NCBI GenBank assembly: GCA_958510825.1
Contig: OY294050.1
Span: 45,645,249-45,709,248 of the forward strand
Reading direction: 5' to 3'
Length of the DNA: 64,000 nucleotides
DNA from: Brachypterus glaber
Lineage: Eukaryota > Arthropoda > Insecta > Coleoptera > Kateretidae
Shown: piece by piece, positions 9,990-19,537 of the stretch
How positions within the stretch are numbered: the first letter of the stretch is position 1
Layout of the letters: the number at the start of each line of letters is the position of its first letter
Notes under the pieces: model-generated
Database searches by the model: none
What the model saw: only the letters and a program-made list of their open reading frames with translations
What the model was told of the DNA's origin: nothing
Program-made: the position numbers and the translations under genes

Positions 9990-10140
9990 TTTAATTATTT
10001 TTTTTTCAAAATTGGTAGGATCGATCCTTGTGATCAAAGTAAAAAATCGTTGTTCGGATAATTCGTTATTGAGTTATCGTGCTTACAAAAAACGTGACAT
10101 CGGACGGACAGACGGACTTGTTTTTTCATGAAACACATTC
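9990..10140 (+). repeat. GACG module
   Basis: GTTATCGTG near 10073, then CTTACAAAAAACGTGACATC, GGACGGACAGACGGAC and CATGAAACACATT. This arrangement matches the modules at 18.7, 45.9 and 47.8 kb. Confidence 0.75.
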
Positions 10141-10325
10141 CCAGCAAACGTTGGTTCGCTGGCCAAACATTGGTTGCCAATATTTCCTACACTGGACCAG
10201 TACTGGCAAACCCACATTAAGACTACATACTGAGGAGACATCAGCCTTCCTACGGCCGCATACGATGGGTCAATGTTGGCAAAACTGCATTGGCCCTACA
10301 CTGGCCGCCCGAATGGCAACGAAAT
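10141..10325. repeat. TTGGC/GCCAA-rich repeat
   Basis: CCAGCAAACGTTGG, GGCCAAACATTGGTTGCCAA, GGTCAATGTTGGCAAAAC and CATTGGCCCTACACTGGCC give a cluster of TTGGC/GCCAA half-words on both strands in a GC-richer patch. The open frame across it (10079-10354) has no recognisable domain and starts inside the adjacent repeat, so I treat it as non-coding. Confidence 0.55.
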
Positions 10326-10904
10326 TGTTTTTAATTTTTTTAGTTGGAAATTAAGAAAACTGTAGTACTTTTCGAAAATTTAGTCCATGTATACATCCAT
10401 ACATACAAAAATTAATTATTTTTAATTCCATATTATAAAGTTTTTATAGATGGCGCTGTCATCCGGTAGCATTCTAAAAACGCTTTGTATGTGTTTACCC
10501 TTTTGATCTGACTGTACGCAAGGGAGTATCTATTTGCAAGCCATCAACAAGAGTACATGGCAAAAGCGTGGTTTCCATACAATAAACTAAATGGAAATCA
10601 CTTTAAAGCACTTTTCTAAACGTTTCTCTTGCTTGAGGTTTCATCTCACCCTTTTTATCAAACCAAACAACCGCTGAAAACTGAATAAAGTTAAGAGATT
10701 TGATTTACATCAGCAATAAACATAATATATCATGATATTACTTGATTAAATTTTGAGATAAAACATACATTTTTGACAACCTATAAATAAATTTAAGTTA
10801 AGCCAAATGAAGCTTAACCTTATTTATGGTACAACAACAAAAAAGTAAATGTGTTGGGTGTTTACAAACGAGTGCAGTTGTTTCATTTACACCAACAAAC
10901 TGTT
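10326..10904. other. Unassigned sequence
   Basis: Contains GATGGCGCTGTCATCCGG (about 10450), a word type common in scattered insect repeats. No gene seen. Confidence 0.45.
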
Positions 10905-11043
10905 AAACGATCAGGTTTTTCTTTGTCGGGAGGAAAGCGAGGTAGGCGTGGCTTGCAAATCCAAAGGTTTGGATTGTCGCTCCTTCCTACGTCACGATCC
11001 TCGCTTCAAAACGCAGGAAATTGACTTCACCCGTCCCACACAG
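10905..11043 (+). other. GC-richer block, weak exon candidate
   Basis: A block of roughly 50% GC in AT-rich surroundings is open in one frame (EESEVGVACKSKG to FTRPTQ) and ends at CCACACAGGTAAAAAATT, a good match to a splice-donor context. It could be an exon, but the block also contains a short self-complementary word (ATCCAAAGGTTTGGAT), as repeats here often do. No upstream or downstream exon was found. Confidence 0.15.
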
Positions 11044-12179
11044 GTAAAAAATTCCAAAAAAACGGAAAAAATCATGAAGCGTCGAAAGTTGAATATTTAT
11101 AAACCTTATATTGTCCTCTAAATACAGAAAGCCCACAGATCAGGGAAAATAGAGTAATCAGGGAAAAGCGAGGGAATTTGGTCAACTATAATTAAAAAAA
11201 TGGGAAATTGAAGAAAACTGAAAGATGGACCAAAAAATCCGATTTTGAGTTAAATATTTAAAGTTTTCCAATGCATGGATGACACTGTCATAATATGACA
11301 GGTGATTGCAACGGACGCGCGCTTTTTGGACTACCGGTTTTTTTTTTCCGGTACCGCGTATTTTCAAATGTATTTTAGAGTGAATGACGGGGTTTTGCAC
11401 GAACGATGATAGCTGATTCGGAAAGTACACTTCAAAGCCACAGGATGGCATTATCAACCCGTCTTCGCGCAAAAATGGACTATCGGGGTTTTCCCCCTGT
11501 ACCCTTCAACTCTGGCCTACATAATAAATTATTACTTAAAAAAGTATTCATTCATAAAGTTGTACCAATCAATCGACGCATTTTACAAAAAAAGTTAAAA
11601 AAAAAAACATCGTAACTCAAAATTAATTAAAAATTAAAACAGCATTGCTTTTAAATACTTTTTTTGTGTTTGTGTACTAAAATTAGAAAAAAAAATCTAT
11701 ATTTTAATCAGGGAAATCAGAAAAAATCAGGGAACTTTAATTTCGAATGTGGCCACCCTGTGTATATTTTCTATGCAAAAAGTGTACACTCCTATTTTCA
11801 ATAAATTGTGAAAATTTCGCTTTGAAATAAGGCAGTCGTGTCGCTGGCACTTAATTCATTGAATTATCTGCAAATAAAATTGGAAAAAATGCCGCGAGAT
11901 GAGATGCATGTCTAGGGTCTCTTGGATCACGTTTTTCAGCCACTTAATAGCTGTATTACATAATAACACAGACACGCTGTTTCTCAATGAACAAAGGGGG
12001 CGCGAGGGGCGTCACGTGACCAAACTTTACAATGAGAAGTGTATTAGTGGCTTCCCGGAGCCGGGAACGTGCAAGGAAATACGAAAGAAGTGGAATTTAC
12101 TCTTTATCGAGTGCAAAGTGCTCTTCTAACTTGCTGCTGAAAACCCGATAGCAGCTTAGAATTCATTTTAATATCATTT
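11044..12179. other. Unassigned sequence
   Basis: Includes open frames at 11182-11472 (minus) and 11899-12129 (plus) with no recognisable domain, CAGGTGATTGCAACGGACGC (11300) and AATCAGGGAAA-type words (11147-11165 and 11708-11735). No gene is supported. Confidence 0.45.
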
Positions 12180-12420
12180 ATGTTTATTTTACGGGTGGAA
12201 CGCCCGTTATTGAAATCGACCGAAAAATCACATTTTTTTTGAATTATCGGGTGTCTGTCGGTTGTCTGTCGGTTTGTCTGTCTTATAACTTTTAACGGAA
12301 TCTCCGATTTAAAAAAACTTTTTCGCCATATGATTCAGGACCTTTGTTTTTGCGTCACATTAAATATGGTTAATATTGGCGTAAGGCAAGGGTGGCAAAA
12401 CGGATAAAGCCTAAAATTTT
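12180..12420 (+). repeat. TGTCYGTC module with CACATTAAATATGG body
   Basis: GTCTGTCGGTTGTCTGTCGG at about 12252, followed by ACTTTTAACGGAATCTCCGA, CACATTAAATATGGTTAA and GGCAAGGGTGGCAAAACGG. The same order is seen at 30.2-30.4 kb, and part of it in reverse at 52.19-52.27 kb. Confidence 0.65.
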
Positions 12421-12455
12421 TATCTCACTTATTATTTATGATAGGACAAAATTTA

Positions 12456-12497
12456 TCCAAAATGATCAAAGTTTGCGTTACGTAATACTTGAACGTT
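12456..12497 (+). repeat. GTTACGTAATACTTG fragment
   Basis: CAAAATGATCAAAGTTTGCG and GTTACGTAATACTTGAACG match the right end of the element at 43670-43817. Confidence 0.6.
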
Positions 12498-12978
12498 CCC
12501 TATACATGCAAAACCTTGCCGCTCTAGCTTTAAGGGTACCAGAGTTATTAATTAAAAACCTTTTTAGTACGGGAGGCATAGCGTTAACGGGAGGCATAGC
12601 GTAGTGGCTAGCGCGTATGTATAGCAAGTCTACTATCGTGAGTTCGATTCTCACTGGCGCCGACTTGCTTTTTTCAGTTAATTAATAATTGAAATTGGCG
12701 AAGGCGCTAAGTGAAACGGACACTCCCTAGAAACTGGTTCGAAAGTCAGTATAAGCCGGTGGTTCCCTCTACTACTAGCCCACACAAGTCCTGGACTTAG
12801 GGGATGCTTGATTAAGTAGAATAGTACGAGGTTAAACAAACATAAACAATTTTAAAGGCCGTAACTCCCTTAGGGCTCATTTCCGGACCAACCTTTATAG
12901 GAACTTTTTTTGATATTTTTTAATGTAGAATCCACCTCCTGTTACATTTTGGCATGTCAGTTACTAATTACCCTGTAT
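12498..12978 (-). repeat. TACAGGGTG-family copy split by a SINE
   Basis: Read in reverse, this has ACTGACATGCCAAAATGTAA, GGTTGGTCCGGAAATGAG, GGGAGTTACGGCC, then after the SINE AAGGTTTTTAATTAATAACT and GGTACCCTTAAAGC. Intact relatives at 35.15-35.35 and 36.87-37.05 kb have these parts joined. The order shows the SINE at 12.57-12.84 kb is younger than this repeat. Confidence 0.7.
12571..12840 (+). mobile_element. tRNA-derived SINE, copy 1
   Basis: The head carries a polymerase III A-box-like TAGCGTAGTGG (12597-12607) and a B-box-like GAGTTCGATTCTC (12640-12652), about 33 bp apart as in tRNA genes, and ends CACTGGCGCC. A non-tRNA body follows (AAGTGAAACGGACACTCCCT, GGTTCGAAAGTCAGTATAAG, CCTGGACTTAGGGGATGC) and the tail reads GTAGAATAGTACGAGGT. 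GGGAGGCATAGCG occurs twice at the start. There is no cloverleaf with anticodon stem, so this is not a functional tRNA gene. Confidence 0.85.
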
Positions 12979-13016
12979 AAAAATATCAATAAAAAAAATA
13001 GTTTTATCCAATACAT

Positions 13017-13296
13017 AAATAGATAAACTCAATAATAACCCCCGCGTGGCTTTTACTTTATTGAGTGGATAATTATTTATTTTACCCACTCAACTGTCAC
13101 TTGTCAAATTATTTTCTTGTAAATGTCATTAAAATTTTTAATAAAAATATGAATTTCTAAGCTATTTATTGGATAAAACTTTGTATGGCACTCATGTGTA
13201 AACCGATATTGCCCTCTCGAAAATTAACCTGCTTGGCTGACGCCTCGCAGGTTAATTTTCTCATACTTTAACCACTAGTACCATAAATAACTATTA
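13017..13296 (+). mobile_element. Hairpin-tipped MITE-like element, copy 2
   Basis: Near-identical to 1027-1299. The second stem-loop here has 14-bp arms (GAAAATTAACCTGC and GCAGGTTAATTTTC); in copy 1 the last pair is a C-C mismatch. The right end reads GTACCATAAATAACTATTA. Confidence 0.8.
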
Positions 13297-13880
13297 AATG
13301 CAAAAAAAATAAAAATTTTTGGCATATTTCAACAAGTGTTGCCGTAAAAATATCCGAAAATTTTCTAGTACATCAATTGTAATTAAAGAGAAAATTTTTA
13401 ATTAAGCGTAAGTAACTGAATCCAGTGAAATTTTAAACAATGAAAACTCGACGCATTGTTACAGGGTTTTCTACAAACTTGCACTATACGTTTTCTACGT
13501 CCCTCCCCACTTTAAAAGTAAGCAGAAGGGGTAGAATTAAAATAATTTTTATCCGAAGAACAAGAAAAAATGTATATTTGAATATAGAATTGCATTGAAA
13601 AGCACGAATCGCTTAAAAAGGCTAAATTAGGAGGCGCAAAGGGTCAATGTTTAAAATTTTGAACGTATACAAAAAGTGAAACATTGGCCGTTTTAGCAGT
13701 TTAACAGAATTTTTTATTAAAAACACACATCGGCCCTTTTCGCTTAAAGTCTACATTTATCTCACAAGTACTGACATTGGCTTTTTTACGTTATATAGAT
13801 CTGAAAAAAAAAAATAGTTCGGCGGTATAACTCAAAATACGGAAAAAGTAGCATTGGCCCTTTTGGAACCAAGCCACATA
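13297..13880. other. Sequence with repeated CATTGGCC words
   Basis: CATTGGCCGTTTT (about 13684), CATCGGCCCTTTT, CATTGGCTTTTTT and CATTGGCCCTTTT (13852) recur over about 180 bp, suggesting a decayed repeat. No gene seen. Confidence 0.45.
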
Positions 13881-14180
13881 ATTCTAAAAATTTTAAAAGT
13901 AATCCCCCCAAAAACAAAAAAGTTATGGGGGGTTGAACTTAAAAAAAAATAAAAAACTATCATTTTCATTTTTTTATTTTTTTTTCTATTTTTTTTTATT
14001 TATAGTTTTTCGCAAAAAAATATGAATATGAACTTTTTTTTTTAATTTTTCGTTTTTCAAAAAAACATTTAAAAAAAAAGTTTATTTTTTAATTTTTTTT
14101 TTTAATTAATTATTTGGGAAAATGCAATGTTCCATTTACTGTAAATGCTTAGTATCTTCACGGCTTGTTTGTTACTTATA
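13881..14180. repeat. Homopolymer-rich repeat, copy 1
   Basis: A CCCCCC / GGGGGG stretch (about 13903-13934) is followed by ~170 bp of A and T runs, then GGGAAAATGCAATGTTCC and ATCTTCACGGCTTGT. The same order occurs at 19.6-20.2 and 28.2-28.57 kb. At 28 kb it is the far end of the GACG-module element. Confidence 0.6.
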
Positions 14181-14534
14181 CTTATCTTTCTTAAACTTCT
14201 AATAAAATGTTTGTCTTAAAATTGAAAACTTCAATGCAAAATGTAAACTGCATTTTTATTAAACTAAAGGTTTACTTTTTATCTATGCCGGCAGATATGT
14301 GGTGTCCTTACAAAGGATATTTTCGTACCAGTTTAATCTCGTAATGGAAACTAATGGAAAATCTTACTTTGTTCGCTTGAGAGATAAAAATAGACCTTTA
14401 AAGAAAACTTTTACAAATTAAAAGTCAAATTTCATCACAATTGTTGCGTTTGGTTGATATCCCTTATTTTTTTGGGGTTAAACTCATTCTACTTTAATAC
14501 CATTTGGGTAAAAGCTATTTATGTTACTGCACCC
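14181..14534. other. Unassigned AT-rich sequence
   Basis: Nothing recognisable. Confidence 0.45.
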
Positions 14535-15370
14535 CACTGCAACAAGCGTCTAAATATTGAAGAATGAGTCGAAAGAAGAGTTCTTTAATCAGACAAATGA
14601 TGTGCATATTGCTTTCCCATTTTGAAAATTTTCAAAATTTCGTAAGCCTCGTATTCGTGCAAAAAATTTATTTTTTTTTGCGTATTTTTGCGTTTTATGA
14701 CGTCTTTTGTCTATATAAATTAATTTCATGCAACAAAAAAAAAATGTCGGTCGATCGGTCTGGTCTGTCCGGTAAATCTTGTGACCGCTTTAAGCAAGAA
14801 ACTTGAAATTCGTTTGGACTTTTTGCAACATGCGTCTAAATATTGAAGAAGGAGTCGAAAGAAGAGTTCTTTAATCAGACAAAATTTCGAAAAGCCTTGT
14901 ATTTGTGCAAAAATTTTTAATTTTTTTGCGTATTTTTGCGTTTTATGACGTCTTATAAATGAATTTCATGCAACAACAAAAATTGTCGATCGATAGGTCG
15001 ATCGGTCTGTCCAGAAAATCTTGTGGCCATGATAACTTAAGACCGCTTTAAGCTAGAAACTTGAAATTCGTTTGGACTTTTTGCAACATGCGTCTAAATA
15101 TTGAAGAGTCGAAAGAAGAGTTCTTTAATCAGACAAATGATGTGCATATTGCTTTTCCAATTTTGAAAATTTTCAAAATTTTGAAAAGCCTTGTATTCGT
15201 GCAAAAAATTTCATATTTTCAAATTTGCGTATTTTTGCGTTTTATGACGTCTTATGTCGATATAAATCAATTTCATGCAACAACAAATATTATCGGTCGA
15301 TCAGTCGATCGGTCTGTCCGGGAAATCTTGTGGCCATGATAACTTAGGACCGCTTTAAGCTAGAAACTTG
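14535..15370 (-). repeat. GACG module in three tandem copies
   Basis: Three direct units of roughly 250-300 bp. Each contains GCGTCTAAATATTGAAGA, GAAAGAAGAGTTCTTTAATC, GCGTATTTTTGCGTTTTATG, CAATTTCATGCAAC or similar, GTCGATCGGTCTGTCC and CTTGTGGCCATGATAACTTA. They begin near 14540, 14815 and 15061. The middle unit has lost about 50 bp around GATGTGCATATTGC. On the minus strand each matches the module at 2.5-2.8 kb. Confidence 0.8.
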
Positions 15371-15670
15371 AAATTCAGCATACAGGTATGTTACCAAAAG
15401 TTCTCGCTTGGTATTGTTTTTGGTGAAGATTGGGGTGCGGCAAAAAATTTTGAAGGTTGCTGAAATTGAATCTGATAATAAAAATTTTCTTACTTCACCC
15501 CCGAAGGGGTGAGAGGTAAATATTTTCGTCAAAATTGGTATATAGGATTTTTTGGGGTCTACAAATAAGAATCTGATAATAAAATTTTTCTAATTTCACG
15601 GAGGGGTAGGTTTCGTGAAAATTGGCATATTGGGGTTTTTGAGGTTGCTGAAAGTGAATCTATAATAATT
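15371..15670 (-). repeat. ~95-bp array, reverse copy
   Basis: The reverse of the 2.0-2.5 kb array: GTTACCAAAAGTTCTCGC, GTTTTTGGTGAAGATTGGGG, a CACCCCCGAAGGGGTGAG palindrome and GGGGTTTTTGAGGTTGCTGA. About three units remain, joined directly to the triplicated module. Confidence 0.75.
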
Positions 15671-15763
15671 TACCGATTTTTAATAAAAAATTTAATGGGC
15701 AAAAATTGTTGGTGGTATGTATTTTTAAGATTTCATAGTACACAAGGTGTAAGATAAAATTGT

Positions 15764-15935
15764 TTATCCAAGGCCGTGATTAATAGGCCTATAAATCACG
15801 GGTCTGTAGAAATAAACCCTTTAAACTATGAAACGGCCGTGGATAAAGTATAGTATTCTACTCGCGTATAATAGCTATTAATTATTCGGATGATTATGCC
15901 ATCGCCTATCGGCTCGTGTCGCAAAAATTTCCCCT
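15764..15935 (-). mobile_element. AATAGTATATTA-group hairpin element, reverse copy
   Basis: Homologous to 48633-48836. A small inner foldback has ends TTTATCCAAGGCCGTG and CGGCCGTGGATAAA (15764-15845). A second hairpin follows, with GTATAGTATTCTACTCGCG, TAATAGCTATTAATTATTCG and the tip words TCGCCTATCGGCTCGTGTC. Confidence 0.7.
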
Positions 15936-16243
15936 TATTGATTAATAAAAATTATTAAATGCTCGTTAAACAATAATTATAATTATACCTAATTAATTAT
16001 AACCAAGGCTTTCTCAGCTCTATTAACCCCTATGTCCCAGCAGATGTTTAAAAATATCTTTCGCTCCTGTAGGGACATATATGTCCCGGCAGATGTTCAA
16101 AAAATCCTAAAGCCCAAAAGAACATTTAAAATGCACAGAACAGGGACTTTTTAGTATTTTATACTCCAAACTTGATATCAAGTGATATCAATATTTAACT
16201 ATAAGTTACTAATGGGATATATTTGTGCAGCTTTAAAACACTA

Positions 16244-16408
16244 TATGTGACCCTGCACAAAGAAACCTATTTAGTGTGTCAAATTAACGTATTTCTTTTT
16301 TTGTCGGATTCTTATGAAAAGTTTTTACATAAGAATCCGACATTTTTATTTATTTATTTTTTTAATTTGACACACTAACTGGGTTTGTTTGTGCAGGGTC
16401 ACATAATA
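16244..16408. repeat. 165-bp palindrome inside the composite
   Basis: The arms read TGTGACCCTGCACAAA and TTTGTGCAGGGTCACA, continuing through GTGTGTCAAATT / AATTTGACACAC, with an inner hairpin of CGGATTCTTATG / CATAAGAATCCG. The 54.8-kb copy keeps the inner arms, but its outer right arm is lost. Confidence 0.8.
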
Positions 16409-16518
16409 TTTTTTATTGGTACGAACATATCCCACTTATTTTTTGTAAAGGAACATTTAAAAAAAAATCACTTGTTACGTACTTTTGATAGCATTTTATT
16501 TTATATACACAAAATAAA

Positions 16519-17422
16519 AACGCTGCAAGCACCCTGTCAAAACATCGGCACTATTGGGAAAACTAATAACATGCTATTAGAACAGGGTAGCATAACATAA
16601 TTACAATTTTACTACTAGTCCTCACTGCACAAACTAACTTGTATAATATTTATATTAAACTTTAGCTTTTCTTGTACACTTACCTAATATATAATTAAAA
16701 TTAATAATAAAAATATGTTTTTACTTGGATGCAAGTTAAACTTATTAATTACAATTTTTGATTGATTTAAAAACAAATGAATGGAAGCTTAAAATTTGCA
16801 CACTAGAGCCATCTAGTTTGCAAATTTCAAACTAGGTCTTTTGTTTGATTTTAAATTCTGTATCTTTAAAACATTATATTCTAGCAAAAAACTGTATATA
16901 ACATTTTTTATAGGGCTTAAAAAGAGCTTTTATTTAAAATATAATTTTTAGAAATGGGGTTATAAATATGTGAGATATGCTAAAAAAACCTTTTATTACT
17001 TTAAACGCCAATATCTAGAAAACAATGCGTTTTAGGAAAACGTTGTTTATAACATTTTTTGACCAATTTAAAATTATCTTTTATATAAGTGCTAAATTAA
17101 CCAAATACAATAATAATTGCCTTAATTATAAACAAAAAACGCTAAAAATAGAAGTTTTACCCTATTTTTACCCCCTTACCCCCAATCGTTTACCCCCAAA
17201 ATCTAATCAGCTCTTCGGAATACGATAAGAAACAATATGCAAAAAACTGCAAGTCGATATCTAGAAATGGAGTTAGAGAGTTTACACCCAGACAGACAGA
17301 CGGACGCAAAAATTTTTTTTACTGATTTCTCAGAATATCTAAAACGTCGAGAAATGTGAAAAAAATGTGGTCAAAGATTTTGACTTTTCGGCGAAGATTT
17401 TAGCACTAAGTGCCGATGTAAT
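16519..17422 (+). mobile_element. ACATCGGCACT element, copy 1 (nested)
   Basis: Begins AACGCTGCAAGCACCCTG, continues ACATCGGCACTATTG, and ends AGTGCCGATGTAA, giving an 11-bp inverted pair ACATCGGCACT / AGTGCCGATGT. Copy 2 at 34201-34865 is closely similar but lacks the 240 bp at about 16559-16798. The body includes the pattern CAGACAGACAGACGGACG (17288) and AAAACGTCGAGAAATGTG. Open frames are short, so it is non-coding. Confidence 0.7.
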
Positions 17423-17689
17423 ACCGAAATTCAAAGAAAACAAATCCGGAGCGAAAGGGTTAAGACATACGAGGAAGGAAAACATTCAAAATGTTTCCCC
17501 GATATTCAATTTAATGTCTTGAAAGGATTTCCGAAATTCGTTCGTGTAAACAAATATAATTTTTTGCTTTTAGCTTGTATTGATTTGGTTATTTAATGGC
17601 TTTTCCCCATAAACAACAAGTCGATTTTCAAATGGAAAGCCCTCTAATGTCGAGTCACTCAATGTAGCGGCGGTTCAGTTTTGTTGTAA

Positions 17690-18424
17690 GGGGCTGTCCA
17701 TATATTACGTAACGCAATTTTTCAAAAAAATTGACCCCCCTTCCCCCCGTGTAACAAACTGTCACATTTACCAACCCCCCCCCCTGTGTAACGCGTAACA
17801 ATATAAAAATTTTGTTTCGCAATAAATTTAACTGTATTCTCACTATTGATTCGTTTTTCTCTACAAAATATTGTTGAATGAACCTAAAATATAGTATAAC
17901 ATAACCTTAAAAAAAAATACTCGAAAAAATCACTTAAACTTTAAAAAAATATTCATAATCAATATGAAACAGGGAAACATACTAGGTACCTCTTTTTACA
18001 CTGAGTGTCACATATAACACGTATATTGTTTATGCACAGGTACACAAAATAGTACACACATTGGTGTTCTGTGAGTACACATTCCGCGCGAAAATGTATC
18101 ATCGCTGATGATTCATCGGCAAGATCACGCAAGAACAGGGCCGTAAGATTTTTTTTTAACATCAATGTCAACAGTTTTTTTACTGATTACAATATTATTT
18201 AAATATGCATAGTTTCGTCAATGTTTGTGTGAAAAAGGGAATTATGGGCCACTAAATAGTAATTTATGTTGAAATAAAAATAAATCTGCCAAGATTAGGA
18301 AATAAACATTAAATTTATTAAATTCCGTTACGTAACGTTTACCTAGACCCTCCCCCCTGTCACAAACTGTAACAATTTATCTGCCCCCCCCTCTAGGCGC
18401 GTTACGTAATATATGGACAGCCCC
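17690..18424. mobile_element. 735-bp TIR element (GGGGCTGTCC)
   Basis: The left end is GGGGCTGTCCATATATTACG and the right end is its reverse complement; the inverted repeats extend about 26 bp, through ACGTAACGC. TAA is duplicated on both sides (17687-17689 and 18425-18427). C-rich stretches (ACCCCCC and GCCCCCCC) lie inside both ends. A 3-bp TAA duplication would fit the PIF/Harbinger group, but the class is not proven. No transposase frame is present. Confidence 0.85.
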
Positions 18425-18429
18425 TAAGT

Positions 18430-18865
18430 GTATGGACAGAAACAAAGTGGCTAGTATATTGCGTTTTTACTCAATATACTTTCCCAAAATAAAATTGCTT
18501 TGATCTAGTACGCGTATTTTTTTTTAATTTTTCAACGACTTTTTGAAAACAAACGTGTTTTATGAAAAAACGTGAAGATATTGAATTATCTTAAATAACG
18601 CAACTAAAAAGAAATATTAAAAATTATGCTTTTTTATTTTTTTTAAGTTTCGTTTTTGAGGGGATTATTTTCAAAAACAATAGGGATCTTTAAGTGACAT
18701 CAGAAGGACGGACGAACGGATGGACGGACAGACGGACATTTTCAAAGTTCTTAATTTTTCATGAAACACATTTATATCCAAGAATTTTTTGCTTGGTATG
18801 TTTTTTTGGTGATTTTGGCAACTTCTGAACTACCGTATAATACTATTCTAGCGCTACGGCCTGAG
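18430..18865 (+). repeat. GACG-module element, forward copy
   Basis: Order: GTATATTGCGTTTTTACTC, CCAAAATAAAATTGCTTTGA, A/T-rich stretch, GGGGATTATTTTCAAAAAC, GGACGGACGAACGGATGGAC, CATGAAACACATTTATATCC, AAGAATTTTTTGC, ACCGTATAATACTATTCTAG and GCGCTACGGC. The reverse of this order is seen at 27.9-28.57 kb. Confidence 0.7.
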
Positions 18866-18880
18866 AATAGTAAAGCAAAG

Positions 18881-19131
18881 AAAAAACGGATTCCTTGAAC
18901 CAAGGACACGTGTCTTGGTATATGTTCAAAGCCATATTCTCTTGTTTCAAGGCTGGCATTTTCTTGAACCAAAGTCAACGTCCTTGAATGAAGGGGTTTT
19001 GGAATAGAAATCCGCGCTCTTTATTCAAGGACATTGACTTTGGTTTAAGAAAATGCCAGCCTTGAAACAAGAGAATATGGCTTTGAACATATCCAAAGAC
19101 ACGTGTCCTTGATTCAAGGAATCCGTTTTTT
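18881..19131. repeat. 251-bp near-perfect palindrome
   Basis: The ends are AAAAAACGGATTCCTTGA and TCAAGGAATCCGTTTTTT. The arms (about 110 bp) include ACACGTGT, TTCAAAGCCATATTCTCTTG / CAAGAGAATATGGCTTTGAA, and CAAAGTCAACGTCCTTGAAT paired to ATTCAAGGACATTGACTTTG. The high arm identity suggests a recent origin. Confidence 0.85.
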
Positions 19132-19537
19132 CTATGTAGTAACTCTGAAAATGTCCGTCTGTCTGTCCGTTTGTCTGTACTGATGCTTGTCTGTCAGTCT
19201 GTCCATGCGTCCGTCCGTGCATGTAATGTTTTTTTGTAAGCATAATTATTTTTTTATTAATCACACGATTAATCGATCGACTTGTAATTTTCGGGAAGAA
19301 TCAAGTTCTACGAGAGGAAGATCCCTAGGAATCCGTTTTTTCTATGTAGTAACTCTGAAAATGTCCGTCTGTCTGTCCATTTGTCTGTACTGATGCTTGT
19401 CTGTCAGTCTGTCCATGCGTCCGTCCGTGCATGTAATGTTTTTTTGTAAGCATAATTATTTTTTTATTAATCACACGATTAATCGATCGACTTGTAATTT
19501 TCGGGAAGAATCAAGTTCTACGAGAGGAAGATCCCTA
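19118..19537 (+). repeat. 210-bp tandem duplication
   Basis: Two head-to-tail units, 19118-19327 and 19328-19537, differ at about one visible base (GTCCGTTTGTC against GTCCATTTGTC). Each carries GTCCGTCTGTCTGTCC, GCGTCCGTCCGTGCATG and ATTAATCGATCGACTTG. Unit 1 overlaps the right end of the palindrome. An assembly artefact is possible. Confidence 0.9.

Larger units (their letters stand above)
16027..17459. mobile_element. TTAA-bounded composite (piggyBac-like)
   Basis: Flanked by TTAA at 16023-16026 and 17460-17463. The left end is CCCCTATGTCCC and the right end in reverse complement is CCCTTTCGCTCCGG; left-interior sequence also has CTTTCGCTCC. A partial second copy at 54.80-55.13 kb contains both flanks but lacks the 16.52-17.42 kb block, which therefore looks like a later insertion. 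TTAA plus C-rich ends fit the piggyBac superfamily, but the inverted repeats are weak. No transposase is present. Confidence 0.5.

Noticed and set aside
10079..10354. 91-aa open frame as a gene
   Set aside because: It starts inside the GACG module and runs through a TTGGC/GCCAA repeat, with no recognisable domain.
12589..12661. A tRNA gene
   Set aside because: A and B boxes are present but there is no acceptable cloverleaf or anticodon arm, and the same head occurs in other copies fused to a common body, so it is a SINE.
17025..17228. Conserved 67-aa ORF, also seen at 34388-34630
   Set aside because: The similarity of the two frames reflects DNA-level identity of the ACATCGGCACT element; the peptides are low complexity and the ends differ.
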